In this document: positions 32,738 to 40,661 of the stretch, in pieces
Layout: each line of letters starts with the position of its first letter
How positions within the stretch are numbered: position 1 is the stretch's first letter
Assembly: GCA_027048265.1 (NCBI GenBank)
Contig: JALTXS010000138.1
Location: 1-41,035 of the forward strand
Source: Desulfurococcales archaeon
Lineage (GTDB): Archaea; Thermoproteota; Thermoprotei_A; Sulfolobales; Fervidicoccaceae
Direction: 5' to 3'
Length of the DNA stretch: 41,035 nucleotides
Made by a program: the position numbers and the translations under genes
The notes under the pieces: model-generated
Databases searched by the model: none
The model's input: the letters and a program-made list of their open reading frames with translations, nothing else
Told to the model about the DNA's origin: nothing

Positions 32738-33925
32738 ATGACTTGCTGTGGGGTGCATGTCTTGATTATTGAGAGGCCGGGAGAGTTTGAAAGCTACGGG
32801 AGACTTAGGATATACAGGCCCGTAAAGGTACTTGAACTCGATGGGACTGGTGCCGACTCGGACCCCAATACGCTCGTCTACAGTCACGCCATGTTGGCTG
32901 ACACCGCTCTCAGAACTGCCATTGTTGTCCCCGTTAAGGACGAGGAGCTCATCAAGCTAAGAGGCGTTGTACAGGCGATTCCCCATCCCTCGACTGTGAT
33001 AGTGGTGTCGGCCTCCCGTAGGGAGCCGACCGACGTTTACAGGGACGAGGTAGACATGTTGTCGGAAATACATAGGAGGACGGGTAAGAGGATTATCGCC
33101 ACCTGGCAGAGGGACCCCGCATGGGGAGAGGCGTTAAAGGGGACCCCTCTCGAGCCTCTTTTGGGAGACGATGGCCTCGTCAGGTATGGGAAAGGGGAGG
33201 GCATGCTCCTCGGCGCCCTCCTCGCATACAGTATGGGCTTGGACTACCTCGGGTTTATAGATAGCGATAACTTTAGCCCCGGCAGCGTCCTGGAATACAG
33301 TCTCACATATTACGCGGGGTTCCTGGCTGTTGAAAGCGAGCTCTCCATGGTCAGGCTCAAGTGGCCCTACAAGGGCAAGCTCGAGTCGAGCGAAATACCC
33401 TACCTAAGGAAAAGGGGACGGGTCTCCACAGTTACAAACGAGTACCTCAACACCGCCATTAGCAGGAGGAGGGGTCTTGAGACAATAATAGTGGAGACGG
33501 CCAACAGCGGCGAGCACGCTCTGACGACAAAACTCGCCGTCAGAATGCCCTGGGCGGGTGGATACGCTGTGGAGCCCTACCAGCTGGTGAGTCTCCTAGA
33601 ACGGTGCTGGCTATCGCTTGAGCCTCCATGCGACGACCTTGAGGGGGCGGTCGAGGTCCTCCAGGTGGAGACACTCAGTCCCCACATACACAGCGAGAGG
33701 GGCGAGGAACACATTGCTAAAATGATAGGGGTAAGCCTGGCGAGCATATACTGGTCGAAGCTAGCCACCGAGGACTTGAGGGAAGCTATAAAGGAGAAGG
33801 TCACTGAAGCAGGACTCCAGGACGTCCCCTCCATGATGATATACCCTCCTCCGGGAGAGACCTGGCCCGCAAGGATAGTCAAGGCCTTCGAATCCAATAG
33901 CGAGCTCTACACAGTACTCGGGTAG
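32738..33925 (+). CDS. mpgS: Mannosyl-3-phosphoglycerate synthase
   Basis: This GT55-family enzyme joins GDP-mannose to 3-phosphoglycerate in compatible-solute synthesis. The core shows AIVVPVKDEELIKLRGVV, HPSTVIVVSASRR, RYGKGEGMLLGALLAYSMGLDYLGFIDSDNF (DSD probably binds metal and GDP-mannose) and GGYAVEPYQLVSLLE. Full-length members have about 390-430 residues; this has 395 from ATG 32738. Starts at 32678 and GTG 32753 are alternatives, the last beginning the sequence VHVLIIERPGEF that resembles the family N-terminus. The stop lies 8 nt before mpgP. Mannosylglycerate is typical of hyperthermophiles under salt or heat stress. Confidence 0.93.
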   Translation: MTCCGVHVLIIERPGEFESYGRLRIYRPVKVLELDGTGADSDPNTLVYSHAMLADTALRTAIVVPVKDEELIKLRGVVQAIPHPSTVIVVSASRREPTDVYRDEVDMLSEIHRRTGKRIIATWQRDPAWGEALKGTPLEPLLGDDGLVRYGKGEGMLLGALLAYSMGLDYLGFIDSDNFSPGSVLEYSLTYYAGFLAVESELSMVRLKWPYKGKLESSEIPYLRKRGRVSTVTNEYLNTAISRRRGLETIIVETANSGEHALTTKLAVRMPWAGGYAVEPYQLVSLLERCWLSLEPPCDDLEGAVEVLQVETLSPHIHSERGEEHIAKMIGVSLASIYWSKLATEDLREAIKEKVTEAGLQDVPSMMIYPPPGETWPARIVKAFESNSELYTVLG

Positions 33926-33933
33926 AAGGTGCC

Positions 33934-34797
33934 ATGAGCGTTGACGTGGGGAGGACAGTTATTTTCACCGACCTAGATGGGACCATGCTTGGCAAGGACC
34001 TTAACATGGAGCCGCTAAGACCCCTCCTCAGCGAGCTACATAGTCTGGGTATCCCGGTAATACCCGTTACCAGCAAGACTCTGGGCGAGATAGCACTGCT
34101 AAGCAGGAAAACGACCCTAGCAAAGCTGCCCCGGAGAGGCTTCGTAGCTGTCAGCGAGATGGGGGGAGCAATCCACGCGACCCAGGGACTCCTGGTTCTC
34201 CGGAGAGGGTATAGGCCAACCGGTTTGGGAGATATTGTTGAATATCCCCTGGCTACCCCCTTAGAGGAGCTCTCCGATAAAATAGACAAGCTGATTAAAA
34301 TAAGCGGGTGCGGGGAAAGGGTTCTCAGAGTATCACAGGCGTCGCCGGGAGAGCTTGTTGATGAAATGGGGATCCCCCTAGAACATGCAAGCAAGGCCAT
34401 TGTAAGAAAGTATGACGAGGTCCTCATACCAGGGGATCGGTCCTGTGTGAGGAAAATCGTTAAGGGGGCCTCGAGGCTGGGCCTGGACGCTATCGCGGGG
34501 GCCCGGCATGTCCATGTTGGTAAAGGTATAGGGAAGGGTCGGGCCCTGCTTCTATTGGAAGAAGGTCTGCGTCATATGTATCCAGGGGGTGTTCTGGGTC
34601 AGAGTATATGCCTGGGTGACGCGCCTATTGACTGGAGCTTCCTCTCCCTGTGTAGAACTGCTGTGATAATAGGTATTCGTGGCAGTGGAGGGCTCCATGG
34701 TAGGGACCATAGTGTAAAGTTCAGCTATTACCCCTCACCCTATCCCGCCCCGCTTGGATGGGCTTGGGCGGTTTCACGCATTCTTCTGGCGAAGTAA
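33934..34797 (+). CDS. mpgP: Mannosyl-3-phosphoglycerate phosphatase
   Basis: This 287-residue HAD phosphatase (MPGP/Cof-like branch) removes phosphate from mannosyl-3-phosphoglycerate to give mannosylglycerate. Motif I is VIFTDLDGTML with the nucleophile near residue 13, motif II is PVTSKTLGEI, then a long cap including GFVAVSEMGGAI. The end motif is SICLGDAPIDWSFL, with GDAPID as the acidic block. HVGKGIGKGRALLLLEEG supplies the motif III Lys. Starting 8 nt after mpgS with AAGGTG upstream of the ATG, it is cotranslated with it. The pair encodes the entire two-step pathway. Confidence 0.94.
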   Translation: MSVDVGRTVIFTDLDGTMLGKDLNMEPLRPLLSELHSLGIPVIPVTSKTLGEIALLSRKTTLAKLPRRGFVAVSEMGGAIHATQGLLVLRRGYRPTGLGDIVEYPLATPLEELSDKIDKLIKISGCGERVLRVSQASPGELVDEMGIPLEHASKAIVRKYDEVLIPGDRSCVRKIVKGASRLGLDAIAGARHVHVGKGIGKGRALLLLEEGLRHMYPGGVLGQSICLGDAPIDWSFLSLCRTAVIIGIRGSGGLHGRDHSVKFSYYPSPYPAPLGWAWAVSRILLAK

Positions 34798-34814
34798 GGC
34801 TGGGGGCCCGTATA

Positions 34815-35477
34815 ATGGAGATGAAGAAGCTATATGCGAATACTGCTTTAATAGTGTTAGCCATACTCTTACTAGCGCAGATATCTTACACTTCCAGCGC
34901 CTCCCGGACACATGCACTAGAGGTTGACGCCCTATGCTACGTGTACAGGGTTGTTGACGGTGACACGCTCTGGTGCAAACTGGTTGAAATATCGGAAAAA
35001 TTCGCTGGGTTAGGACCTGAATTGAAGGTCAGGCTCGCCGATGTAAACGCGCCCGAACTGAGACCTGAGAGGGAGCCAGGAGCCCTCGAGGCCATGGAGC
35101 GCCTTGGGGAACTTGTATACGAGAAGACTGTTGCCCTGGACATAGACGACCGCGGCATTACAGACAGGTACGGGCGCGTGGTGGCGATAGTTCTTGCCCC
35201 CTGGAATGATACTCACTGGGTTAATGTTAACCTCCTCCTGGTCAGAGAGGGCCTAGCCAGAATTTGGGAGCATGACAACGAGTGGAGGCTTGTCGACACA
35301 CCCCTCTTTGTTCAACTTGGTGTAAACGATAGAGTTAAGGAAAGGTGGACTGATGCTCTCTCCCTGCCCGGGGCTAGGGGGTTGCTGGGGCTATTGCTTT
35401 CAGGTGCCTTGGTACTCTTCTTCGTCAAGCTTGTCCTTATTTACAGGAGAAGAACTCGCTGGTTCCCTCGTCCTTAA
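34815..35477 (+). CDS. Membrane-anchored staphylococcal nuclease-like protein
   Basis: This 220-residue protein has a signal/anchor helix (ANTALIVLAILLLAQISYT, about 8-26), a staphylococcal-nuclease (SNase) OB fold, and a C-terminal membrane helix (RGLLGLLLSGALVLFFVKLVLIY, about 179-201). Active-site residues match SNase: DGDTLWC (Asp50), VRLADVNAPE (Arg73 and Glu81) and ITDRYGR (Arg121). Thus the nuclease domain is likely outside the membrane with both ends tethered. The ATG at 34815 is the best start; an upstream frame overlaps mpgP. Its last 78 nt overlap antisense with the convergent small membrane protein gene. Confidence 0.88.
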   Translation: MEMKKLYANTALIVLAILLLAQISYTSSASRTHALEVDALCYVYRVVDGDTLWCKLVEISEKFAGLGPELKVRLADVNAPELRPEREPGALEAMERLGELVYEKTVALDIDDRGITDRYGRVVAIVLAPWNDTHWVNVNLLLVREGLARIWEHDNEWRLVDTPLFVQLGVNDRVKERWTDALSLPGARGLLGLLLSGALVLFFVKLVLIYRRRTRWFPRP

Positions 35478-35840
35478 CGCAAGTCTAGCCACAATGTACG
35501 CGGCAAGCGCTGTCGTTATGCCATGGTATGCCTGCAAAGCCGACGCTATGGGCGTGGTAAGGTATTCCCCCGCTACAAGGAGGTGGAGATCCAGAGAGCC
35601 AAGGCCTAGCGGAATTGCCAGGGCTCCGATGACGCCCGCTATCAGGCCCGCGAGAATAATGCCTCGGCCACCAAGCCCGGGGATGCGTGTAGATAGGAGC
35701 CCTATTATGGACCCCGTGGCGACTGGAGCTATGGTAAGGCTCAGAGGAAGGCGTGTAACGTACAGGAGGACCCCATAAGCCAGAGCCCCGGTAAGCGCAA
35801 TGGAAAACAGTGCCAGGATCCTCTTCGAAAAGTCCTCCAC
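35400..35840 (-). CDS. Small polytopic membrane protein downstream of the acylase
   Basis: This 146-residue protein has about four membrane helices (ILALFSIALTGALAYGVLLYV, LSLTIAPVATGSIIGLLST, GIILAGLIAGVIGALAIPLGLG, GITTALAAYIVARLAL) and a charged C-terminus (EPASSSPVNKDKLDEEEYQGT). I recognise no family. The GTG at 35840 follows GGAGGTGA, which lies inside the last codons of the acylase gene 3 nt upstream, so the two are translationally coupled. The C-terminal 78 nt overlap the end of the nuclease gene on the other strand. Confidence 0.7.
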   Translation of the reverse strand: MEDFSKRILALFSIALTGALAYGVLLYVTRLPLSLTIAPVATGSIIGLLSTRIPGLGGRGIILAGLIAGVIGALAIPLGLGSLDLHLLVAGEYLTTPIASALQAYHGITTALAAYIVARLALRTREPASSSPVNKDKLDEEEYQGT

Positions 35841-35842
35841 GC

Positions 35843-38359
35843 CTAGTCACCTCCTTCCCCGAACACCATTGTGGGGAACCCTCTGCCCCTGAGGTCCTCT
35901 TCTAGGTCTATACCTATGTAGAGTCCCTTGGTCCACATCTTGTAAAGGTCCTGATAGTGGGGGCTAAGGGGGTTGGACGACTGGCCCCCGGGAAGTGAAA
36001 GTAGTATTAGGTTGTCAGATAGGGGGCTGATGATTTCGACGCTGGGCCCGACCTCCACAGGGGCTCCTTCTAGCTCGTTTAACCTGGAGGGGGGAGCCAC
36101 TTTTACCGTGAAGGGACCTCCTACGGCTGGTTCCTTATCGTAGCCCAGGGGGGCGACCGGGTTTCTTATGTTGTAGTAGCGGAAGGACTCTACCCCCAGT
36201 ATTATGGGAGAATTGTATTCTTCGTAGAAGGCCGTGACGAGCGACCAGGCCTTCCTGATAGACTCTAGGGCAACCTGGCGCACGTCTCTACCCAGTAGCC
36301 TGTGGGGCCAGTCCTCTCCTTTAAGGTAGGCGTCCAGTAGTTCCTCCATCATTTCCACCTTGAAAAAATACTTGTCAGCGCTCTCGCCATAAATGAGGCT
36401 CCAAAGCTCATCGTGGAATATCATTGCAGATGCCAGGGCTAGACGGGCCCTTGGCGAGTTGGGCTTCATCAGGGGGTTTTCAGAAAACTCCCTGAGAAGA
36501 CCCAAGGGCTCTGCTAGGTCCTTCGGGACCTCTTCGCCAACCAAACGCAACATGTACATTATCACAGTTTTCAGGCCCAGGTCCACTATGTCTGTCTGTA
36601 TTGACTTGGAGTCGGTGACACTAATGGTGCCGTCCCTGGAGAGCTCCTCTAGCATCTCGTAGATACGCTGGGTCCTGAACCGGTCATGATAACTCCACCC
36701 GAGCGATGCTAGGCACTCTCCCTCCCAGGGCTTGCTATTAGCCGTTGCTATGTATGGTATGTCGCCCTCTGGTCCTGAGAGTATCAGTGGGAGTTGGCTG
36801 AAAGGTATGAAGCCCCTCCACTCTCCCTCCCCCCTGCTCCCATTGTAGGGGAGGAAGCCCGTGTTCGCCAACTCTGCTCCGTTGGCGAAGCGTATCACTG
36901 TTATGTTGGTCCTGTTGGGATAGGCTCCGTTGGGACTGTATGCAATGTTACCCTCCCTGTCCGCTATTACTAAGTTCTGCACAGGCGCCCTGAAGTAAAG
37001 AGCCTGTGCTCTCAAGGCCTCCTCTACAGATGAGACCCTGTTCAGGGCCCAGATGAAGGCGACCTCAAGGCTAGGAAGGGAACCGGTGAACGCCACCGCA
37101 TAGCGTTCCTCACCCTCACCCAGAAGGGGTCCATGGACAGTTCGCTGTATAACCAGTGTACGTGTCTCCATTTTTCGCGAAAGAGGGTTCCACACTCTCA
37201 GCTCAAGCGGCTCCTCCTCTACCTTGAGTACCCTTCCCTTGTAGAAATAGTGGGTCTCGTTAACCCACTTGTAGAAGTAGAAGTCCGTGAAGTCACTGCC
37301 CACGTTAGTGAACCCCCAGGCTAAGCTGGGTGTCCTGCCTATAATGACCAAAGGGGACCCGGGTATCGCCACACCTGCAGCCGTCCAGCCAGGCGCCCTC
37401 ACTTCCTGTATGAACCATATGGGTGGCGCCTGAAGTGCTAGGTGGGGATCGTTGGCAACCAAAGGCTTTCCCTCAGGACCGAGCTTGGCTGATACTACCC
37501 AGTTGTTCGAGAAACCCTTGGTAGCATATAGGGCGCCATCCTCCAGGGCTTTAGTGGGGTCAGGTATTTCTGCCGGGTCATACATGACACCTGATAGGCT
37601 GAGCTCGCCGCTGATGTTCACGAGCTCGCCGAAAGGGGATGCATCGCTGCAATTAGCGTGAGCAAGGTTCCGCTTCCTCCCCACTATGTCAAGCCACTGT
37701 ATAACCTCTACTCCCTTTCTCTTCACAAGCTTGGCCAGGATGAGGTCATCCCTGTCCCACGCCAGCATGAGTGTGAGTAGCTTGGCGAGGGCTACGCTAT
37801 CCTGGGGCCTCCATGGTAGAGGATCTGTACCCAGTATCCTGTATTCTAGGGGGAGCTTCGCCTCTCCGAGAGCCTTTTCCATGTACATGTTTACGCCATC
37901 TGAGAATGCTAGGAGTATTTTTTCAAGTTCATCAAGGTCAGGGTCTTCCACGATAGCTCTCCAGGCCTCCTCTATCGCCTGTGGGATACCAAGCTTGTTA
38001 ACCAACACATCATTGTCAATACCCGCCTCCCCCACAAGTCCGCTCAGGTTACCAAGAGCTACTCGTCGGTACAGGTCCATCTGGAAAAGCCTCTGACTGG
38101 CCTGGATGTAGCCGAGGGCAAAGGCTGCGGCCTCGGGGGAATCCGCGTACACGTGAGGCACGCCATGCGCGTCCCATACAACAACCGCCCTGCCGTGGGG
38201 GGAGTAAACACGTCCCGTTGGCAGGTCCTTGTCAAACCCTATCCCTCCATAGCCGTTTACAGGGTCAATCATGGGCTGAAGCGAGGGGACCGCGTAGGGC
38301 ACTGCGAGTATCAGTAACAAGAGTACCATTGATGCGAGAAAAGAGGCTCTGGAGGTCAA
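35843..38359 (-). CDS. Penicillin acylase-family N-terminal nucleophile hydrolase
   Basis: This 838-residue precursor has a signal peptide (MTSRASFLASMVLLLLILAVPYA, 1-23) and the Ntn-hydrolase architecture: alpha chain from about 50, linker, then the nucleophile serine Ser284 in GFSNNWVVSAKLG. Later come PHLALQAPPIW, FVNVGSDFTDFYF-type strands and NSKPWEG. The family self-cleaves before the Ser and hydrolyses amides such as acylated amino acids, acyl-homoserine lactones or penicillins. A secreted or periplasmic-space site is suggested by the signal peptide. The TTG at 38359 follows GGGGGGAGAG and a TATA box is about 30 nt upstream. Natural substrate unknown. Confidence 0.93.
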   Translation of the reverse strand: MTSRASFLASMVLLLLILAVPYAVPSLQPMIDPVNGYGGIGFDKDLPTGRVYSPHGRAVVVWDAHGVPHVYADSPEAAAFALGYIQASQRLFQMDLYRRVALGNLSGLVGEAGIDNDVLVNKLGIPQAIEEAWRAIVEDPDLDELEKILLAFSDGVNMYMEKALGEAKLPLEYRILGTDPLPWRPQDSVALAKLLTLMLAWDRDDLILAKLVKRKGVEVIQWLDIVGRKRNLAHANCSDASPFGELVNISGELSLSGVMYDPAEIPDPTKALEDGALYATKGFSNNWVVSAKLGPEGKPLVANDPHLALQAPPIWFIQEVRAPGWTAAGVAIPGSPLVIIGRTPSLAWGFTNVGSDFTDFYFYKWVNETHYFYKGRVLKVEEEPLELRVWNPLSRKMETRTLVIQRTVHGPLLGEGEERYAVAFTGSLPSLEVAFIWALNRVSSVEEALRAQALYFRAPVQNLVIADREGNIAYSPNGAYPNRTNITVIRFANGAELANTGFLPYNGSRGEGEWRGFIPFSQLPLILSGPEGDIPYIATANSKPWEGECLASLGWSYHDRFRTQRIYEMLEELSRDGTISVTDSKSIQTDIVDLGLKTVIMYMLRLVGEEVPKDLAEPLGLLREFSENPLMKPNSPRARLALASAMIFHDELWSLIYGESADKYFFKVEMMEELLDAYLKGEDWPHRLLGRDVRQVALESIRKAWSLVTAFYEEYNSPIILGVESFRYYNIRNPVAPLGYDKEPAVGGPFTVKVAPPSRLNELEGAPVEVGPSVEIISPLSDNLILLSLPGGQSSNPLSPHYQDLYKMWTKGLYIGIDLEEDLRGRGFPTMVFGEGGD

Positions 38360-38382
38360 TGCTCTCCCCCCAAGCGCTGGCT

Positions 38383-38393
38383 AGGTATTTATG
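38383..38393 (-). promoter_or_regulatory. Acylase promoter
   Basis: The minus-strand ATAAATACC (38383-38391) is a TATA element about 30 nt before the TTG start at 38359, giving a very short leader. It separates the acylase operon from the lipoylation operon. Confidence 0.4.
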
Positions 38394-38522
38394 AAAGTCC
38401 TTGTACTTATTGTTTGGCTCAGCGGAGTAACTCCCAATCATCCCCCCGGCGCAGGGTCAGCTGTCCCAATGGCCCTCATCATGCCCGCCCCCAATCGGGA
38501 GCAGGGGCCGGGTCATGTTTTC

Positions 38523-39341
38523 TCAGGTATGTAGAAATATCCAGTCGCGTAGCGAGTGCTTCTCTACGTACAACTTTTCCGCGTTCTCTATGATGTTCGA
38601 ATCAAGGCCCGACCTCACTGGTTTAAGCGAGAGGGCCTGGGAGAAGCCATCCACGATTTTATCGAGCATGGAGCCTATGCTGGGAACCCCATACCCGAGG
38701 TTTCTCAGACCAGCGAACTTCTTTTCGAGAACCGGTGGAGGTGGTGTGCCTTTTATCACGTCGTGCCAGTCCTCGTAGACGGCCTCGATCATCAGGGTCC
38801 CGTGCTGTAGGAGTGAGCGGGGGCCTCTCACCTGTGCGCTTCCGCTTACCTTTCTCCCCTCGACAAGTATGTCGCTGGAGCCCTCGTTTAGCAGGCAGAG
38901 CTCCCCTCCCTCGCCAAACCGGGGGGAGGCCTCCATGCGGGTGGTCGAGCTTATCCCCATGTTCTCCAGGGCGATCCTTATGCCCTCCGCTATTAGGGCG
39001 GCCGAGCGCCCCACGGGTTCGCCATATAGAGGGTGTGTAGACGGTAACACTACACTATATGTTATCTCGAGTCCCTCCGCGTGTATCAGCGCCAAGCCCC
39101 CCGTGGGGCGGCGTGCTATCTTCCATCCCCTCTTAGAGACCTCGTTTAGGTTTACACTCTTAGAGATGCTCTGCCCCCGGCCCACTGTCACGCCAGTCGG
39201 TCTCCACGTGTATAGCCTTAATATGGGCTCCTGCCCGGGGCCCATGCCCAGCCAGAGGGCCTCGTCAAGCGCCATGTTGAACTGGGGATCCCGGGGCCCG
39301 TCCACTATTACCCTCAGGATGCCTTTCTCGGACCCGCTCAT
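38523..39341 (-). CDS. lplA: Lipoate-protein ligase / octanoyltransferase (LplA-type)
   Basis: This 272-residue protein has the BPL/LplA/LipB domain. RRPTGGLALIH (around 77-87) is the usual RRxSGGGxVxH loop, and GRKVSGSAQVRG (around 162-173) carries the conserved Lys that contacts the acyl-adenylate or acyl chain. LRLYTWRPTGVTVGRGQSI fits the N-terminal strand. It lacks the separate C-terminal lipoate-ligase domain, so it may attach free lipoate only with a partner, or transfer octanoyl groups (LipM-like). The start codon overlaps the lipA stop by one base (TGATG), so it is cotranslated with lipA. Confidence 0.9.
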   Translation of the reverse strand: MSGSEKGILRVIVDGPRDPQFNMALDEALWLGMGPGQEPILRLYTWRPTGVTVGRGQSISKSVNLNEVSKRGWKIARRPTGGLALIHAEGLEITYSVVLPSTHPLYGEPVGRSAALIAEGIRIALENMGISSTTRMEASPRFGEGGELCLLNEGSSDILVEGRKVSGSAQVRGPRSLLQHGTLMIEAVYEDWHDVIKGTPPPPVLEKKFAGLRNLGYGVPSIGSMLDKIVDGFSQALSLKPVRSGLDSNIIENAEKLYVEKHSLRDWIFLHT

Positions 39342-40234
39342 CAGGCTCCTGCACCCTGTCTTGGAGCTTGGCGCTGGGAAAGGGCGGCGAAGTAGGCTTG
39401 CTTTGCCTTATAACTCGTCCTAGCCAGGGGGGTGCTAACCACGTACGCGAATCCCAGCTCAATTCCCTTCCGCTCAAGCTCTTTGAACTCGCTCGGCTTG
39501 TAAAGTTTAGCCACAGGCAGTTGCCTGTGGCTGGGCCTGAGATATTGGCCCAGTACGAGTATGTCTACCTCTACTGACCTTAGATCCCTCATGGCCTCGA
39601 TTATTTCATCCCACTCCTCCCCCATGCCGAGTATTATGCTCGACTTGGTGACTAAGTTGGGGCTTATCTCCTTCGCAAGCTGGAGGGTGCGTAGGCTCCT
39701 CTCGTATGAGAACCTGCGGTCCCTGACCATGGGGGTTAGGCGGCGGACCGTCTCAATGTTATGCCCGTAGACGTCTACCCCCGCGCCTATGACGGTTTCC
39801 AGGAGGTCCCTACGGGCGTCGAAATCGGGGGTAAGCACCTCGACCAGGGTTTGGGGGCTATGCTTTTTTATCAGCCTAACAGTCTCTGCAAAAATACCGG
39901 CACCTCCGTCGGGGAGGTCGTCCCTGGTGACGCTCGTTATGGTCACGTAGTCTAGCTTCATTTCTCTAACAGCATTAGCCACCTTCATCGGTTCCCCCCA
40001 GTCTACAAGCCCCCCGGGAGAGCCCGTCTTGACATAACAGAACCTGCAGTTCCTGGTACACGTGTCACCGAGGAGCATAAAGGTGGCAGTGCCCTCGTTC
40101 CAACACTCCCAAATGTTCGGGCAAAGCGCCTCCTCACAGACCGTCGCCACGGGGTACCTGCGCGAGAGCATATCCTTTACGCGGTGATAGTCTCTGCCTG
40201 CCCTGACCCTTATCCTCGGCTTGAGCGTCTCCAT
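39341..40234 (-). CDS. lipA: Lipoyl synthase
   Basis: This 297-residue radical SAM enzyme inserts two sulfurs into octanoyl groups bound to a carrier protein. The auxiliary cluster motif is [12 protein letters not shown] (Cys33/38/44) and the SAM cluster motif CTRNCRFC (Cys59/63/66). The C-terminal [11 protein letters not shown] supplies the conserved Arg-x-Ser-Tyr serine that binds the auxiliary cluster. [13 protein letters not shown] and [14 protein letters not shown] are typical. A TTG-type start at 40255 is in frame, but GGTG lies 6 nt before the ATG at 40234, which I prefer. The lipoyl-domain gene lies 36 nt upstream and the ligase gene overlaps its stop. Confidence 0.95.
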   Translation of the reverse strand: METLKPRIRVRAGRDYHRVKDMLSRRYPVATVCEEALCPNIWECWNEGTATFMLLGDTCTRNCRFCYVKTGSPGGLVDWGEPMKVANAVREMKLDYVTITSVTRDDLPDGGAGIFAETVRLIKKHSPQTLVEVLTPDFDARRDLLETVIGAGVDVYGHNIETVRRLTPMVRDRRFSYERSLRTLQLAKEISPNLVTKSSIILGMGEEWDEIIEAMRDLRSVEVDILVLGQYLRPSHRQLPVAKLYKPSEFKELERKGIELGFAYVVSTPLARTSYKAKQAYFAALSQRQAPRQGAGA

Positions 40235-40270
40235 AGCATACACCGCCTTGACCAATCATGGGACAATGAG

Positions 40271-40531
40271 CTAGCCCCTAGGGGGGTGGATTTCCGCAAT
40301 AACCGTCTCGGGCCCAACTTCGTCGCCTTCGGATACTCTAAAGGTTATCCTACCCCCCACGGGAGCTTCAATGACCAGCACCGCTTTCTCTATCTCTACT
40401 TCGGCAATCTCCTCCCCCTCTTTGACCACATCTCCATCCTTTCTCAGAACGCGTGTGACCCTCCCTTTCCAATCCCCCCTACGTGGCCAAGCCTCTATGG
40501 GGACCCTGACCGCGACAACTTGCTCCTCCAC
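40271..40531 (-). CDS. Free-standing lipoyl-carrier domain protein
   Basis: This 86-residue protein is a single biotinyl/lipoyl-type domain: AVRVPIEAWP, GRVTRVLRKDGDVVKEGEEIAEVEIEKAVLVIEAPVGGRITF, and ISEGD-like RVSEGDEVGPETVIAEI. The lipoyl-Lys is Lys49 in EIEKAVLV, where E2 domains usually have ETDKA. It has neither an E2 acyltransferase core nor the larger GcvH framework. The GTG at 40531 follows GGGTGGT. Being the first gene before lipA and lplA, it is probably the operon's lipoylation substrate, acting as a mobile acyl or redox carrier. Partner enzymes are not in the window. Confidence 0.88.
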   Translation of the reverse strand: MEEQVVAVRVPIEAWPRRGDWKGRVTRVLRKDGDVVKEGEEIAEVEIEKAVLVIEAPVGGRITFRVSEGDEVGPETVIAEIHPPRG

Positions 40532-40661
40532 CTAGACCACCCTATGATTATTGGCCTTCCTCTTTGCAATGCTGTTTAATCCCTGGAAGGTTGTTGCCTA
40601 TAACAGTTACCCACAGTGGGAATGTGGAGTCCGTCTAGGCTGGAATAGGTCAGGGCTGCCG

